A DNA stretch of 64,000 nucleotides from Paraburkholderia bannensis NBRC 103871. Lineage in GTDB: Bacteria; Pseudomonadota; Gammaproteobacteria; Burkholderiales; Burkholderiaceae. Below the pieces are notes generated by a model, which worked only from the letters and a program-made list of their open reading frames with translations, was not told the origin of the DNA and made no database searches. Positions 47,196 to 56,758 of this stretch are shown one piece after another. The stretch's first letter is position 1, and every line of letters begins with the position of its first letter. The stretch is taken from NCBI RefSeq assembly GCF_000685015.1, contig NZ_BAYA01000006.1, positions 372,001 through 436,000 on the forward strand, in the 5' to 3' direction. A program made the translations under genes and the position numbers.

Positions 47196-48497
47196 ATGAA
47201 TGCAGTCAATCCCGCCAGCGAGCACGCCACTCCCGCCCCTTTCGACCATGACGTCATCATCGTTGGCGCCGGGCCGGTCGGGCTTGCGCTCGCGGGCTGG
47301 CTCGCGCAGCGCAGCGCGACGTCGTCGCTGTCGGTCGCGCTGATCGATGCGCGCGAACCCGAGGACAGCGCCGGCGACCCGCGCGCCATCGCCGTATCGC
47401 AGGGCAGCCGCACGCTGCTGCAAGCGCTCGCCTGGCCACAGGACGCGACGTCGATTGAACGCATCCATGTTTCGCAGCGCGGCCACTTCGGCCGCACGCT
47501 GATCGATCGCCACGATTACGAACTGCCCGCGCTCGGTTATGTGGCGCGTTATGGCGCGATCGTGCAGTCGCTGGCGCAGGCCGTGCGCGGCACGAACGTG
47601 CACTGGCTGCATCACACGCACGCACAGGAACCCGTGGTCGAGCACGACGGCGTGACGCTGCAAGTGGAGAGCGCGGGCGTCGCCCGCACGCTGCGCGCGC
47701 GCATCCTCGTGAACGCGGAAGGCGGCCTGTATCGCGTGCAGACGCCGAAAGCCGATGTGGCGCCGCAAGACGCCGTGCAGCCGCAAGACGAAGCCGATCG
47801 CAACGCGCCTCAAGCCTCGCCTCAAGCCGCCCCTCAAAGCGCGCAAAAGCGCACGCGCGATTACGGGCAAACAGCGCTGGTCGGCGTGGTGAGCGTGTCC
47901 GCGCCGCAAGCGCATGTCGCGTGGGAGCGATTCACCGACGAAGGCCCCATCGCCCTGCTGCCGATGGGCGGTGCGCGCGACGCCGATTTCGCGCTGGTGT
48001 GGTGCTCGGCGCCCGTCGAGGCCGCACGCCGCGCCGCGCTCTCCGATGCCGACTTCCTCGCCGAACTCGGCAACGCTTTTGGCGCGCGCATGGGCCGCTT
48101 CACGCAGATCCGCGGCCGCGCGGCATTCCCGCTCGGCTTGAATGCGCTCGATACGCTGGTGTCGGGCCACGGCCGCATCGCGGCGGTCGGCAATGCGGCG
48201 CAGACGCTGCATCCGGTCGCGGGCCAGGGGCTGAATCTGGGCTTGCGCGACGCGCACGCGCTCGCCGACGCCCTCGCGCAACACGGCGCAACGCCGCTTG
48301 CGCTTGCCGAATTCGCGGGCCGCCGCGCGGTCGACCGGCGCATGACGATCGGCGCGACGGACACGCTCGCGCGCCTCTTTACGGTCGATTTCCCCGCACT
48401 CGCCACGCTGCGCGGGCTGGCGCTGACGGCGCTCGAATTCGTGCCGCCGCTAAAAACCGCGCTGGCCAGGCAGATGATGTTTGGGCAGCGGAGTTGA
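47196..48497 (+). CDS. ubiH: UbiH/UbiF-family FAD-dependent ubiquinone-biosynthesis hydroxylase
   Basis: UbiH hydroxylates the ring of a ubiquinone intermediate. The 433-residue protein has the FAD dinucleotide motif GAGPVG (24-29) and the family motif AAVGNAAQTLHPVAGQGLNL, which places it with UbiH. The usual second FAD motif (ADG-x-x-S) is altered to AEGGLY at 174-179. It is followed by an Asp/Gln/Ala/Pro-rich low-complexity insertion (about 183-220). The ATG at 47196 is the family start. It follows pepP as in E. coli. The altered motif makes the exact hydroxylation position uncertain. Confidence 0.88.
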   Translation: MNAVNPASEHATPAPFDHDVIIVGAGPVGLALAGWLAQRSATSSLSVALIDAREPEDSAGDPRAIAVSQGSRTLLQALAWPQDATSIERIHVSQRGHFGRTLIDRHDYELPALGYVARYGAIVQSLAQAVRGTNVHWLHHTHAQEPVVEHDGVTLQVESAGVARTLRARILVNAEGGLYRVQTPKADVAPQDAVQPQDEADRNAPQASPQAAPQSAQKRTRDYGQTALVGVVSVSAPQAHVAWERFTDEGPIALLPMGGARDADFALVWCSAPVEAARRAALSDADFLAELGNAFGARMGRFTQIRGRAAFPLGLNALDTLVSGHGRIAAVGNAAQTLHPVAGQGLNLGLRDAHALADALAQHGATPLALAEFAGRRAVDRRMTIGATDTLARLFTVDFPALATLRGLALTALEFVPPLKTALARQMMFGQRS

Positions 48498-48576
48498 ACA
48501 GGGTCGCATCAAATTTTGCTCGCCCAGCGCGAGCGCCCCGAACAACACCAGGGTCTGCAATCCAAGCCCTCGTATC

Positions 48577-48592
48577 GCGTTAACGCTAAAAT
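48577..48592 (+). promoter_or_regulatory. Candidate promoter of dusB-fis
   Basis: The perfect palindrome GCGTTAACGC (48577-48586) abuts a TAAAAT box (48587-48592), 90 bp upstream of dusB. This suggests a regulated start site, possibly by an unknown dimeric factor. Confidence 0.4.
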
Positions 48593-48682
48593 ACGCGTTT
48601 CCCCAATTCAAGCCGCAGACGCGCCAACGCCTTCGACCTTCGTCGGAGCCTGCCGGGCGCGCTGCCGCTTTTGTCGCGCATC

Positions 48683-49747
48683 ATGTTCACAATCGGCCGC
48701 CACACCCTGCGCAATAACCTGTTCGTCGCCCCCATGGCGGGCGTCACGGACAGGCCGTTCCGCCAGCTGTGCAAGCGTCTCGGCGCGGGCTACGCCGTAT
48801 CGGAAATGGTTGCCTCCAACGCGCAGCTCTGGAAAAGCGAAAAGACCATGCGCCGCGCCAATCACGCGGGCGAGGTCGAGCCGATTTCGGTGCAGATTGC
48901 AGGCGCCGACCCCGAAATGATGGCCGAAGCGGCGCGATATAACGTCGCAAACGGCGCGCAGATCATCGACATCAACATGGGCTGCCCGGCCAAGAAGGTC
49001 TGCAACGTGGCCGCCGGTTCCGCCCTGCTGCAAAACGAGCCGCTCGTCGCGCGCATCGTCGGCGCCGTGGTGAATGCCGTTGGTGTGGGGCCAGATGCCG
49101 TGCCCGTCACGCTGAAAATCCGCACCGGCTGGGATCGCGACCACAAGAACGCGCTCACCATCGCGCGCATCGCCGAAGAAAGCGGCATTTCGATGCTGAC
49201 CGTGCATGGCCGCACGCGCGCCGATCTCTATCACGGCGACGCCGAATACGAAACGATCGCCGCCGTGAAGGCCGCCGCGCGCATCCCGGTGGTCGCCAAC
49301 GGCGACATCACCCGGCCGCAGAAGGCCAGACACGTGCTCGAAGTGACGGGCGCGGACGCCATCATGATTGGCCGCGCGGCGCAGGGGCGCCCGTGGCTGT
49401 TCCGCGAAATCGAGCATTTTCTCGCCACCGGCGAGCTGTTGCCGTCGCCGCGCGTGGACGAAATCCAGATGATCATGAACGAACATCTGGAGGATCACTA
49501 CGCGTTTTATGGCGAGTTTACGGGCGTGCGTACTGCGCGCAAGCATATCGGCTGGTACACTCGCGGCCTTTGCGGCGCCAACGCGTTCCGGCATCGCATG
49601 AACACGCTGGACACCACACGCGAACAACTCGCCGCCGTCAATCAGTTCTTCGACGAGCAGAAGGCCGTTTCCGAGCGCCTCGTCTACGAAGACGATGAAA
49701 ACGGCGCACAAGGCGAGCGCGAACCTACCGATCGACTGGCAGCATGA
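48683..49747 (+). CDS. dusB: tRNA-dihydrouridine synthase B
   Basis: DusB reduces uridine to dihydrouridine (U17 in E. coli) with FMN and NADPH. The 354-residue protein has the FMN-binding PMAGVTDRPFRQLCKRLGA, the catalytic cysteine in NMGCPAKKVCN, and GDITRPQKA and IGRAAQGRPWLF near the end. The start is ATG 48683; an in-frame TTG at 48671 also exists. Its last bases overlap the fis start by 4 bp (ATGA), the classical dusB-fis operon of gammaproteobacteria. Confidence 0.97.
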   Translation: MFTIGRHTLRNNLFVAPMAGVTDRPFRQLCKRLGAGYAVSEMVASNAQLWKSEKTMRRANHAGEVEPISVQIAGADPEMMAEAARYNVANGAQIIDINMGCPAKKVCNVAAGSALLQNEPLVARIVGAVVNAVGVGPDAVPVTLKIRTGWDRDHKNALTIARIAEESGISMLTVHGRTRADLYHGDAEYETIAAVKAAARIPVVANGDITRPQKARHVLEVTGADAIMIGRAAQGRPWLFREIEHFLATGELLPSPRVDEIQMIMNEHLEDHYAFYGEFTGVRTARKHIGWYTRGLCGANAFRHRMNTLDTTREQLAAVNQFFDEQKAVSERLVYEDDENGAQGEREPTDRLAA

Positions 49748-49977
49748 GCAAGCACAATATCGAACAATCCGTCCGCGATAGCCTGGGAGTCTATTTCCAG
49801 GACCTCGACGGCAGCAATCCGCACGACGTCTATGAAATGGTGATGGCGTGCGTCGAAAAACCGATGCTCGAGGTGGTGCTCGAGCAGGCCGGCGGCAATC
49901 AGTCGCTGGCCGCCGAGTACCTCGGCATCAACCGCAATACGCTGCGCAAGAAGCTCCAGCAGCACGGCCTGCTGTAA
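49744..49977 (+). CDS. fis: Fis-family nucleoid-associated DNA-binding protein
   Basis: Fis bends DNA and organises the nucleoid. The 77-residue protein is shorter than E. coli Fis (98) but keeps the C-terminal helix-turn-helix [20 protein letters not shown] and ends QQHGLL. It also keeps the dimerisation helices ([20 protein letters not shown]). The N-terminal beta-hairpin arm that contacts recombinases in E. coli Fis is shortened, so recombinational roles may be missing. It is translationally coupled to dusB. Confidence 0.95.
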   Translation: MSKHNIEQSVRDSLGVYFQDLDGSNPHDVYEMVMACVEKPMLEVVLEQAGGNQSLAAEYLGINRNTLRKKLQQHGLL

Positions 49978-50050
49978 CGGCCGTCGCGGCCCGCCGCACA
50001 TCTGGACTTCCAGCGCTCCCTCCTCGATCTCCCGGCAACTCTCCCCCATC

Positions 50051-51616
50051 ATGATCAAGCAAGCGCTCATCTCCGTTTCCGACAAGTCAGGCATCGTCGA
50101 CTTCGCGAAATCGCTGTCGGACCTCGGCGTCAAGATCCTCTCGACCGGCGGCACCGCGAAACTGCTCGCGGACGCGGGCCTTCCCGTCACCGAAGTGGCC
50201 GACTACACCGGCTTCCCGGAAATGCTCGATGGGCGCGTGAAGACGCTGCACCCGAAGGTTCACGGCGGCATCCTCGCCCGCCGCGACCTGCCGGAACACA
50301 TGGCAGCGCTCGAAAAGCACGACATTCCGACGATCGACCTGCTGGTCGTGAACCTCTACCCGTTCGTGCAGACGATCTCGAAGGAAGAGTGCTCGCTGGA
50401 AGACGCGATCGAGAACATCGACATCGGCGGCCCGACGATGCTGCGCTCGGCGGCCAAGAACCATCGTGACGTGACGGTCGTGGTCGACCCGACCGACTAC
50501 GCGCTGGTGCTCGAAGAGATGCGCGCGAACGGCAACAACGTGGGCTACGCGACGAACTTCCGCCTCGCGACCAAGGTGTTCGCGCACACGGCGCAGTACG
50601 ACGGCGCGATCACGAACTACCTGACGAGCCTGACCGAAGCGCTGGAGCACAAGTCGCGCAATGCTTTCCCGGCCACGCTGAACCTCGCGTTCGACAAGGT
50701 GCAAGACCTGCGTTACGGCGAGAACCCGCACCAGAGCGCTGCGTTCTACCGCGACCTGGCGTCGCCGGCTGGCGCGCTCGCGAACTACAAGCAGATCCAG
50801 GGCAAGGAACTCTCGTACAACAACATCGCTGACTCCGATGCAGCGTGGGAATGCGTCAAGACCTTCGACGTGCCCGCGTGCGTGATCGTCAAGCATGCGA
50901 ACCCGTGCGGCGTGGCCGTGGGCGCCGACGCGCTCGAAGCGTATTCGAAGGCGTTCCAGACCGACCCGACCTCGGCGTTCGGCGGCATCATCGCGTTCAA
51001 CCGCGAAGTCGACGAAGCCGCGGCACAAGCCGTGTCGAAGCAGTTCGTCGAAGTGCTGATCGCTCCGTCGTTCTCGGACGCCGCCAAGGCCGTGTTCGCC
51101 GCGAAGCAGAACGTGCGTCTGCTCGAAATCGCGCTGGGCGAAGGCCACAACGCGTTCGACCTGAAGCGCGTGGGCGGCGGCCTGCTGGTGCAATCGCTCG
51201 ACTCGAAGAACGTGCAGCCGCACGAACTGCGCGTCGTGACCAAGCGTCACCCGACGCCGAAGGAAATGGACGACCTGCTGTTCGCATGGCGCGTCGCGAA
51301 GTTCGTAAAGTCCAACGCCATTGTGTTCTGCGCGAACGGCATGACGATGGGCGTGGGCGCGGGCCAGATGAGCCGCGTGGACTCGGCGCGCATCGCCAGC
51401 ATCAAGGCTGAAAACGCAGGCCTCAAGCTCGCGGGTTCGGCAGTGGCGTCGGATGCGTTCTTCCCGTTCCGCGACGGCCTCGACGTCGTGGTCAACGCGG
51501 GTGCGACCTGCGTGATCCAGCCGGGCGGCTCGATGCGCGACGACGAAGTGATCGCCGCCGCCGACGAGCACAACATCGCCATGGTCATGACCGGCATTCG
51601 CCACTTCCGTCACTGA
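50051..51616 (+). CDS. purH: Bifunctional AICAR transformylase/IMP cyclohydrolase
   Basis: PurH carries out the last two steps of IMP synthesis. The 521-residue protein has the N-terminal MGS-like cyclohydrolase domain ([20 protein letters not shown], then [19 protein letters not shown]). The transformylase domain has [30 protein letters not shown] and [14 protein letters not shown], and ends with [16 protein letters not shown] folate contacts and [11 protein letters not shown]. No Shine-Dalgarno is visible in the pyrimidine-rich upstream stretch. It ends at a strong terminator, and ruvC starts its own unit beyond it. Confidence 0.97.
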   Translation: MIKQALISVSDKSGIVDFAKSLSDLGVKILSTGGTAKLLADAGLPVTEVADYTGFPEMLDGRVKTLHPKVHGGILARRDLPEHMAALEKHDIPTIDLLVVNLYPFVQTISKEECSLEDAIENIDIGGPTMLRSAAKNHRDVTVVVDPTDYALVLEEMRANGNNVGYATNFRLATKVFAHTAQYDGAITNYLTSLTEALEHKSRNAFPATLNLAFDKVQDLRYGENPHQSAAFYRDLASPAGALANYKQIQGKELSYNNIADSDAAWECVKTFDVPACVIVKHANPCGVAVGADALEAYSKAFQTDPTSAFGGIIAFNREVDEAAAQAVSKQFVEVLIAPSFSDAAKAVFAAKQNVRLLEIALGEGHNAFDLKRVGGGLLVQSLDSKNVQPHELRVVTKRHPTPKEMDDLLFAWRVAKFVKSNAIVFCANGMTMGVGAGQMSRVDSARIASIKAENAGLKLAGSAVASDAFFPFRDGLDVVVNAGATCVIQPGGSMRDDEVIAAADEHNIAMVMTGIRHFRH

Positions 51617-51636
51617 CCTGCACGCTGTCATTTCAT

Positions 51637-51672
51637 AAAAAGCCCGCTGGACGTAGGTTCAGCGGGCTTTTT
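51637..51672 (+). terminator. Terminator of purH
   Basis: A 13-bp perfect stem (aaaaagcccgctg 51637-51649 with cagcgggcttttt 51660-51672, 10-nt loop) has a T5 run. Confidence 0.9.
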
Positions 51673-51737
51673 CTTTGTGCTCCGATCGCGCACGTTCGTT
51701 GTACCATCGCAGGCACACTCGTTTTTCCCCGTATTTC

Positions 51738-52280
51738 ATGAGAATTCTCGGCATCGACCCCGGCTTGCGCGTGACCGGCTTCGGCGTGATCGAGCGTCAC
51801 GGCCATCAGCTCACGTATGTCGCAAGCGGCGTCATCCGTACCGCCGACGCCGACCTGCCCACGCGTCTGGGCACCATCTTCGAGGGCATCTCCACGCTCG
51901 TCCGCCAGCACGCGCCCGATCAGGCCGCGATCGAAAAAGTCTTCGTCAACGTCAATCCGCAGTCGACGCTGCTGCTCGGCCAGGCGCGCGGCGCGGCGAT
52001 TTGCGGGCTGGTTTCGGGCGGCGTGCCGGTCGCCGAATACACCGCGCTGCAACTGAAGCAGGCCGTGGTGGGCTACGGACGCGCGACCAAGGAGCAGATG
52101 CAGCAGATGGTCGTGCGGCTTCTGTGCCTCACGGGCATGCCCAGCACCGACGCCGCCGACGCGCTCGGCATGGCGATCTGCCACGCGCACAGCGGCGATA
52201 CGCTCGCCACGCTCGGCGGTCTCGCGCCTGCGCTCGCGAAGAAAGGCGTGCGCGTGCGGCGCGGCCGTCTGATCGGCTAG
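51738..52280 (+). CDS. ruvC: Holliday junction endonuclease RuvC
   Basis: RuvC resolves Holliday junctions at RuvAB-processed sites. The 180-residue protein starts [20 protein letters not shown], with the metal ligand Asp7. It has [22 protein letters not shown] (Glu of the active site) and the C-terminal [18 protein letters not shown], which holds the remaining Asp residues. The ATG at 51738 is the family start. An 8-bp tandem repeat separates it from ruvA. Confidence 0.97.
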   Translation: MRILGIDPGLRVTGFGVIERHGHQLTYVASGVIRTADADLPTRLGTIFEGISTLVRQHAPDQAAIEKVFVNVNPQSTLLLGQARGAAICGLVSGGVPVAEYTALQLKQAVVGYGRATKEQMQQMVVRLLCLTGMPSTDAADALGMAICHAHSGDTLATLGGLAPALAKKGVRVRRGRLIG

Positions 52281-52282
52281 TG

Positions 52283-52312
52283 GCTGATGGGCTGATGGGC
52301 TGATGGGCTGAT
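52283..52312 (+). repeat. 8-bp tandem repeat between ruvC and ruvA
   Basis: gctgatgg is repeated three times exactly (52283, 52291, 52299) with a fourth partial unit (52307-52312). It starts 3 bp after the ruvC stop. Such repeats can change copy number by slippage; it lies outside both reading frames. Confidence 0.8.
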
Positions 52313-52400
52313 CGGCCGATAGGCTCATTGGCCGTTCGGCTGCCTTGCGGCGCAGCACGCTGCGCTACACTCTCCGCTTTCTCATTTCGTTGAACCTGCC

Positions 52401-52982
52401 ATGATCGGTCGCATTGCCGGCGTATTGCTGGAAAAGAACCCGCCGCACCTGCTCATCGACTGCAACGGCGTCGGCTACGAAGTCGATGTGCCGATGAGCA
52501 CGTTCTACAACCTGCCCGGCTGCGGCGAGCGCGTTGTGCTGCTCACGCAGATGATCGTGCGCGAAGACGCGCATCTGCTGTTCGGCTTCGCCACCATCGA
52601 AGAACGCGCGACGTTTCGCGAGTTGCTCAAGATCACCGGCATCGGCGCGCGCATGGCGCTGGCGATTCTCTCGGGCATGAGCGTGAGCGACCTCTCGCAG
52701 GCCATCACGCTGCAGGATTCGGCGCGCCTCACGCGCGTGCCGGGCATCGGCAAGAAGACGGCCGAGCGCCTGCTGCTCGAACTCAAGGGCAAGCTTGGCG
52801 CCGATCTGGGCGCGATGGCCGCCGCCGCGTCGCCGTCGGATCACGCGAACGACATTCTCAACGCACTGCTCGCGCTCGGTTATTCGGAAAAGGAAGGCCT
52901 CGCCGCGATCAAGAACGTGCCGGCCGGCACGGGCGTCTCCGATGGCATCAAGGCCGCGCTGAAGGTGCTGTCCAAAGCCTGA
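52401..52982 (+). CDS. ruvA: Holliday junction branch migration subunit RuvA
   Basis: RuvA binds four-way junctions and loads RuvB. The 193-residue protein shows domain I ([20 protein letters not shown], then [11 protein letters not shown]), two helix-hairpin-helix motifs ([19 protein letters not shown] and [19 protein letters not shown]), and a flexible linker. It ends in the RuvB-binding domain III ([20 protein letters not shown]). A TACACT box upstream may be its own promoter. Confidence 0.97.
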   Translation: MIGRIAGVLLEKNPPHLLIDCNGVGYEVDVPMSTFYNLPGCGERVVLLTQMIVREDAHLLFGFATIEERATFRELLKITGIGARMALAILSGMSVSDLSQAITLQDSARLTRVPGIGKKTAERLLLELKGKLGADLGAMAAAASPSDHANDILNALLALGYSEKEGLAAIKNVPAGTGVSDGIKAALKVLSKA

Positions 52983-53125
52983 TTTCGCGCCAGTTCTGGC
53001 GCAGGCGGCAGGGCGCGAACGACACGCGCCCGGTCGCTCCTGCCCGGATTGGCTGTTAGTTGCACCGTGCTTCCAGCGCCTTATGCAAGGCCAGAAACCC
53101 GGCGTACCGCACGCCAGGCGCGCGG

Positions 53126-53131
53126 TACAAT
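53126..53131 (+). promoter_or_regulatory. -10 box of ruvB, implying a leaderless mRNA
   Basis: TACAAT ends 6 bp before the ruvB ATG, with no Shine-Dalgarno between, the same arrangement as pepP. Confidence 0.45.
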
Positions 53132-53137
53132 CGCTGG

Positions 53138-54217
53138 ATGATCGAAACCGACAAACTCGCCGCGAATCGCGCATCGGGCGCCGAACGCGTGATTGCGCCC
53201 ACACCCGCCTCGTCCGGTGAAGAAGCGTTCGAGCGCGCGCTGCGGCCGCGCCAGCTCGACGAATATGTCGGCCAGGAAAAGGTGCGCGGACAGCTCGAAA
53301 TCTTCATCGAGGCCGCCAAGCGCCGCTCGGAACCGCTCGACCACGTGCTGCTGTTCGGGCCGCCGGGCCTGGGCAAGACCACGCTCGCGCACATCATCGC
53401 GCGCGAAATGGGGGTCAGCCTGCGTCAGACCTCGGGCCCCGTGCTCGAACGCGCGGGCGACCTCGCCGCGCTGCTCACCAATCTCGAAGCCAACGACGTG
53501 CTGTTCATCGACGAAATCCACCGGCTCTCGCCGGTCGTCGAGGAAATCCTGTACCCGGCGCTCGAGGACTATCAGATCGACATCATGATCGGCGAAGGGC
53601 CGGCTGCGCGCAGTGTGAAGCTCGACCTGCAGCCGTTCACGCTGGTCGGCGCGACCACGCGCGCGGGCATGTTGACGAACCCGCTGCGCGACCGCTTCGG
53701 CATCGTGTCGCGGCTGGAGTTCTACAACGCGGGCGAGCTCTCGCGCATCGTGCAGCGCTCCGCTGCGCTGCTGGGCGCACAGATCGACCCGCAGGGCGCG
53801 CTCGAAATCGCCCGCCGTTCGCGCGGCACGCCGCGTATCGCCAACCGCCTGCTGCGCCGCGTGCGCGATTACGCCGAGGTCAAAGCCGACGGCAACATCA
53901 CCGCCACGGTCGCCGATGCGGCGCTGCGCATGCTCGACGTCGACCCGGTCGGCTTCGACCTGATGGATCGCAAGCTGCTCGAAGCGATCCTGTACAAGTT
54001 CGACGGCGGCCCGGTGGGCGTGGACAACCTCGCCGCTGCAATCGGCGAGGAGCGCGACACCATCGAAGACGTGCTGGAGCCGTACCTGATCCAGCAAGGC
54101 TTCCTGCAACGCACGCCGCGCGGCCGCGTGGCCACGCAGATGACCTATCGCCACTTCGGCCTCACCGTCCCCGACGACGCCTCCAAAGGCGGCGACTGGG
54201 ATCCGAACGAGGCGTAG
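53138..54217 (+). CDS. ruvB: Holliday junction branch migration ATPase RuvB
   Basis: RuvB is the AAA+ motor of branch migration. The 359-residue protein has Walker [12 protein letters not shown], Walker [13 protein letters not shown], sensor 1 [20 protein letters not shown], and sensor 2 [21 protein letters not shown] winged-helix C-terminus ([20 protein letters not shown]) follows. ATG 53138 ([11 protein letters not shown]) is the family start. It is separated from ruvA by 155 bp with its own promoter element. Confidence 0.98.
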   Translation: MIETDKLAANRASGAERVIAPTPASSGEEAFERALRPRQLDEYVGQEKVRGQLEIFIEAAKRRSEPLDHVLLFGPPGLGKTTLAHIIAREMGVSLRQTSGPVLERAGDLAALLTNLEANDVLFIDEIHRLSPVVEEILYPALEDYQIDIMIGEGPAARSVKLDLQPFTLVGATTRAGMLTNPLRDRFGIVSRLEFYNAGELSRIVQRSAALLGAQIDPQGALEIARRSRGTPRIANRLLRRVRDYAEVKADGNITATVADAALRMLDVDPVGFDLMDRKLLEAILYKFDGGPVGVDNLAAAIGEERDTIEDVLEPYLIQQGFLQRTPRGRVATQMTYRHFGLTVPDDASKGGDWDPNEA

Positions 54218-54252
54218 TCCGCCCACGCCCCAAAGCGCCAGGCTAGTCCACC

Positions 54253-55197
54253 ATGTCCGATCACGCAGGCCGCCGCCACGATGCTCCCGAACCGCAAGGT
54301 TTCGCCGGCCAGCTCGCGCAGCGCCTGCGCATGACGCTCGCCGAGAGCATCACGCATCTCACCACGGGCAGCGGCCCGAAGCTCGATTACTCGAATCCGC
54401 CCGGCGACCCCGGCTTGTTCGGCCCCGACGCGATCTGCTGGAAAGTGCACGCCGACTTCGCGGGCATGATGGCGGGCGGCATCAGCGCGCTCCTGCTCCA
54501 GGCGCTGCATCCACTCGCGCTTGCGGGGGTGTGGGATCACTCCACTTTCCGCACCGACATTCTGGGACGCCTGCGCCGCACCGCCACCTTCATCGCGGGC
54601 ACCACCTACGGCAGCCGCGCCGATGCGCTCCAACTCATCGAGCGCGTGAAAACGATCCACCTGAGCGTGACGGGCACTGCACCCGATGGCCGCCCCTATC
54701 GCGCGAGCGATCCGACGTTGCTGACGTGGGTTCACGTCGCCGAGGTGTCGAGCTTTCTGGCCGCCTACCTGCGCTACGTGAATCCGGCTCTATCGGGTGC
54801 GTTGCAGGATCAGTACTACGCCGAAGTCGCGCAGATCGCCGAGCTGCTCGGCGCGATCGATGTGCCGCGCTCGCGCGCCGACATCACCGCCTATCTAAAG
54901 GCGATGCAGCCCGAACTGGTCGCGAGCGAGCGCACGCGAGAAGTCGTGCGCGTGTTGATGGAAGCCCCCGCGCCGCGACCGGCCATGCGTCCTGCGGGCG
55001 CGTTGATGCGGCAGGCGGGCATCGACCTGCTGCCGCCGTTTGCGCAGGCGATGCTCGGCTTCGACCGCTTCGCGCTCGCGCGCCGCACGGTGGTCATGCC
55101 GGGCATGCGCGCGGTCGCGCCGGTGCTGCGCTGGGCGCTCGTGAACGGCGTGTCGAAACGCGCGCGCCGCCGCGCCGCAATGCCGCCCGCTTCCTGA
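54253..55197 (+). CDS. Oxygenase MpaB family protein (DUF2236)
   Basis: The 314-residue helical protein belongs to the DUF2236/latex-clearing-protein-like family. It has FAGMMAGGISALLLQALHPL with the conserved HPLA histidine, VWDHSTF and DILGRLRRTATFIAGTTYGS, and a second histidine region LLTWVHVAEVSSFLAAYLRY. Family members bind haem and some act as oxygenases on isoprenoid chains or polyprenyls. No signal peptide is evident. It is 35 bp downstream of ruvB, but a functional link to recombination is unlikely. The substrate is unknown. Confidence 0.88.
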   Translation: MSDHAGRRHDAPEPQGFAGQLAQRLRMTLAESITHLTTGSGPKLDYSNPPGDPGLFGPDAICWKVHADFAGMMAGGISALLLQALHPLALAGVWDHSTFRTDILGRLRRTATFIAGTTYGSRADALQLIERVKTIHLSVTGTAPDGRPYRASDPTLLTWVHVAEVSSFLAAYLRYVNPALSGALQDQYYAEVAQIAELLGAIDVPRSRADITAYLKAMQPELVASERTREVVRVLMEAPAPRPAMRPAGALMRQAGIDLLPPFAQAMLGFDRFALARRTVVMPGMRAVAPVLRWALVNGVSKRARRRAAMPPAS

Positions 55198-55230
55198 GCG
55201 CCTGAACTGCTATACGCTGCTATACAACGA

Positions 55231-55265
55231 AAAACGGCCAGCCGCTCGCGCGCACTGGCCGTTTT
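55231..55265. terminator. Bidirectional terminator after the MpaB-type gene
   Basis: An 11-bp perfect stem (aaaacggccag 55231-55241 with ctggccgtttt 55255-55265) with A/T ends lies between converging genes. Confidence 0.85.
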
Positions 55266-55286
55266 AATTTGCCGCATCGGCAGTCG

Positions 55287-56432
55287 TTACATCTTCACCA
55301 CGTCGAGCAGCGTCTTCTTGCCTGCCTTGTAGTTGTAGAGCGAGATCACGCCGTGCTTGAGATCGCCCTTCGAATCGAACACGGTTTCGCCGATCACACC
55401 CTTGTAGTCGGTGCCCGGGATTTCCGCGAGGATCTTCGCGTGGTCGGTCGAGTTCGCGCGCTTCATCGCATCGACAACGATGTACACGGCGTCATAGGTG
55501 AACGGCGCATCGAATTCAATCGGATGGCCAAAGCGCTTCTGGTATTTCGCCGAGAACGCCGCGCCGCCGTCCATGCGCTCCAGCGCCATGCCGGCCTGCG
55601 AGCAGACGATGTTGTCCGAAGCCGCGCCCGCGAGCTGCGCGAGGCTTTCCGTGCAGACGCCGTCGCCCGACAGCACCTTCGCGCGCAGGCCAAGCTGCTT
55701 GGCCTGCTTGGCGAACGGGCCGCCCGTGGCGTCCATGCCGCCGTACATGATCGCGTCCGGATTCTCGCCCTTGATCTTGGTGAGAATTGCGCGGAAATCG
55801 ACGGCCTTGTCGTTGGTCGCGTCGTGCGAGACGACCTTCAGGCCGAGCGACTTTGCGGTCTTCTCGAACTCGTTTGCAAGGCCTTGACCGTAGGCCGTCG
55901 AATCGTCGACCACGGCGACGGTCTTCACGTTCAGGCTTTTCGCCGCGTAGTTCGCAAGCGCCGGGCCTTGCTGCGCATCCGTCGCGACGACGCGGAAGGT
56001 CGTCTTGAAGTTCTGCTGCGTGTACGACGGATTCGTCGACGACGGCGAGATCTGCACGATGCCCGCATCGCTATAGATCTTCGAAGCCGGGATCGACGCG
56101 CCCGAGTTCAAATGGCCGATCACGGCCACGACCTTGTCGTCGACGAGCTTCTGCGCGACCTGGGTCGCCTGGCGCGGGTCGGCGGCATCGTCCTGGGCAT
56201 CGAGCGCGAGCGTGATCTTCTGGCCGCCGATCGTGAGGCCCTTCGCGTTGATCTCTTCGACGGCAAGGCGCGCGCCGTTTTCGTTGTCCTTGCCGAGGTG
56301 GGCCGAGCCGCCCGTGAGCGGGCCGACGTGGCCGATCTTGACGACCTGGTCAGCGGACGCATTGGCGCACATCGCGCCGAACGCCAGCACGGCGGCGCTC
56401 ACCGGCAACAGCTTGTGAAGCTTGAACGTCAT
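55287..56432 (-). CDS. Branched-chain amino-acid-type ABC transporter substrate-binding protein
   Basis: The 381-residue protein has a signal peptide (hydrophobic core PVSAAVLAFGAM, cut likely after ANASA at residue 27) and a type I periplasmic-binding fold. The fold shows VKIGHVGPLTGGSAHLGKDN, EINAKGLTIGGQKI, AVIGHLNSGASIPASKIYSD and ISPSSTNPSYT. These are typical of LivJ/LivK and related amino-acid binders. The ATG follows aggag. No permease or ATPase gene is next to it, so it is an orphan or works with a distant Liv complex. The ligand is not certain. Confidence 0.94.
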   Translation of the reverse strand: MTFKLHKLLPVSAAVLAFGAMCANASADQVVKIGHVGPLTGGSAHLGKDNENGARLAVEEINAKGLTIGGQKITLALDAQDDAADPRQATQVAQKLVDDKVVAVIGHLNSGASIPASKIYSDAGIVQISPSSTNPSYTQQNFKTTFRVVATDAQQGPALANYAAKSLNVKTVAVVDDSTAYGQGLANEFEKTAKSLGLKVVSHDATNDKAVDFRAILTKIKGENPDAIMYGGMDATGGPFAKQAKQLGLRAKVLSGDGVCTESLAQLAGAASDNIVCSQAGMALERMDGGAAFSAKYQKRFGHPIEFDAPFTYDAVYIVVDAMKRANSTDHAKILAEIPGTDYKGVIGETVFDSKGDLKHGVISLYNYKAGKKTLLDVVKM

Positions 56433-56758
56433 TGAAAATCTCCTGCGTTTTTTCTGGAGCCCATTCTGGGCACTACGTTTTCGGATGCAACCCAGGCTTC
56501 GCCGTACCGCAAGCGCGTGGTGCGCGCGCGTCCCTCTTCAACGCACGGCCGGCACACGCAGACGTCGAGAGTCGCTGCGAGGCCCCACCGGCGCGGCAAA
56601 GCGCAAAGGTCGGAAGAATGGTAGCAGGCGCCCCTGCTTTACGGTTGGCTGTCGTTGCGCAGGCAACGTTCGAGGAGAACAGCAAAAGAGAAGCTTGACG
56701 CGCGCGCCGGTTCCGGTTGTGAACGCAGCGCGCGGGAAAGGAAGAGATGCGCGGAGAT
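56433..56758. other. 326-bp gap upstream of the binding-protein gene
   Basis: This region holds the promoter of the binding-protein gene (read leftward) and the 3' side of gpmB. I see no clear -35/-10 pair, terminator with a T-tract, or small gene in it. Confidence 0.4.
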
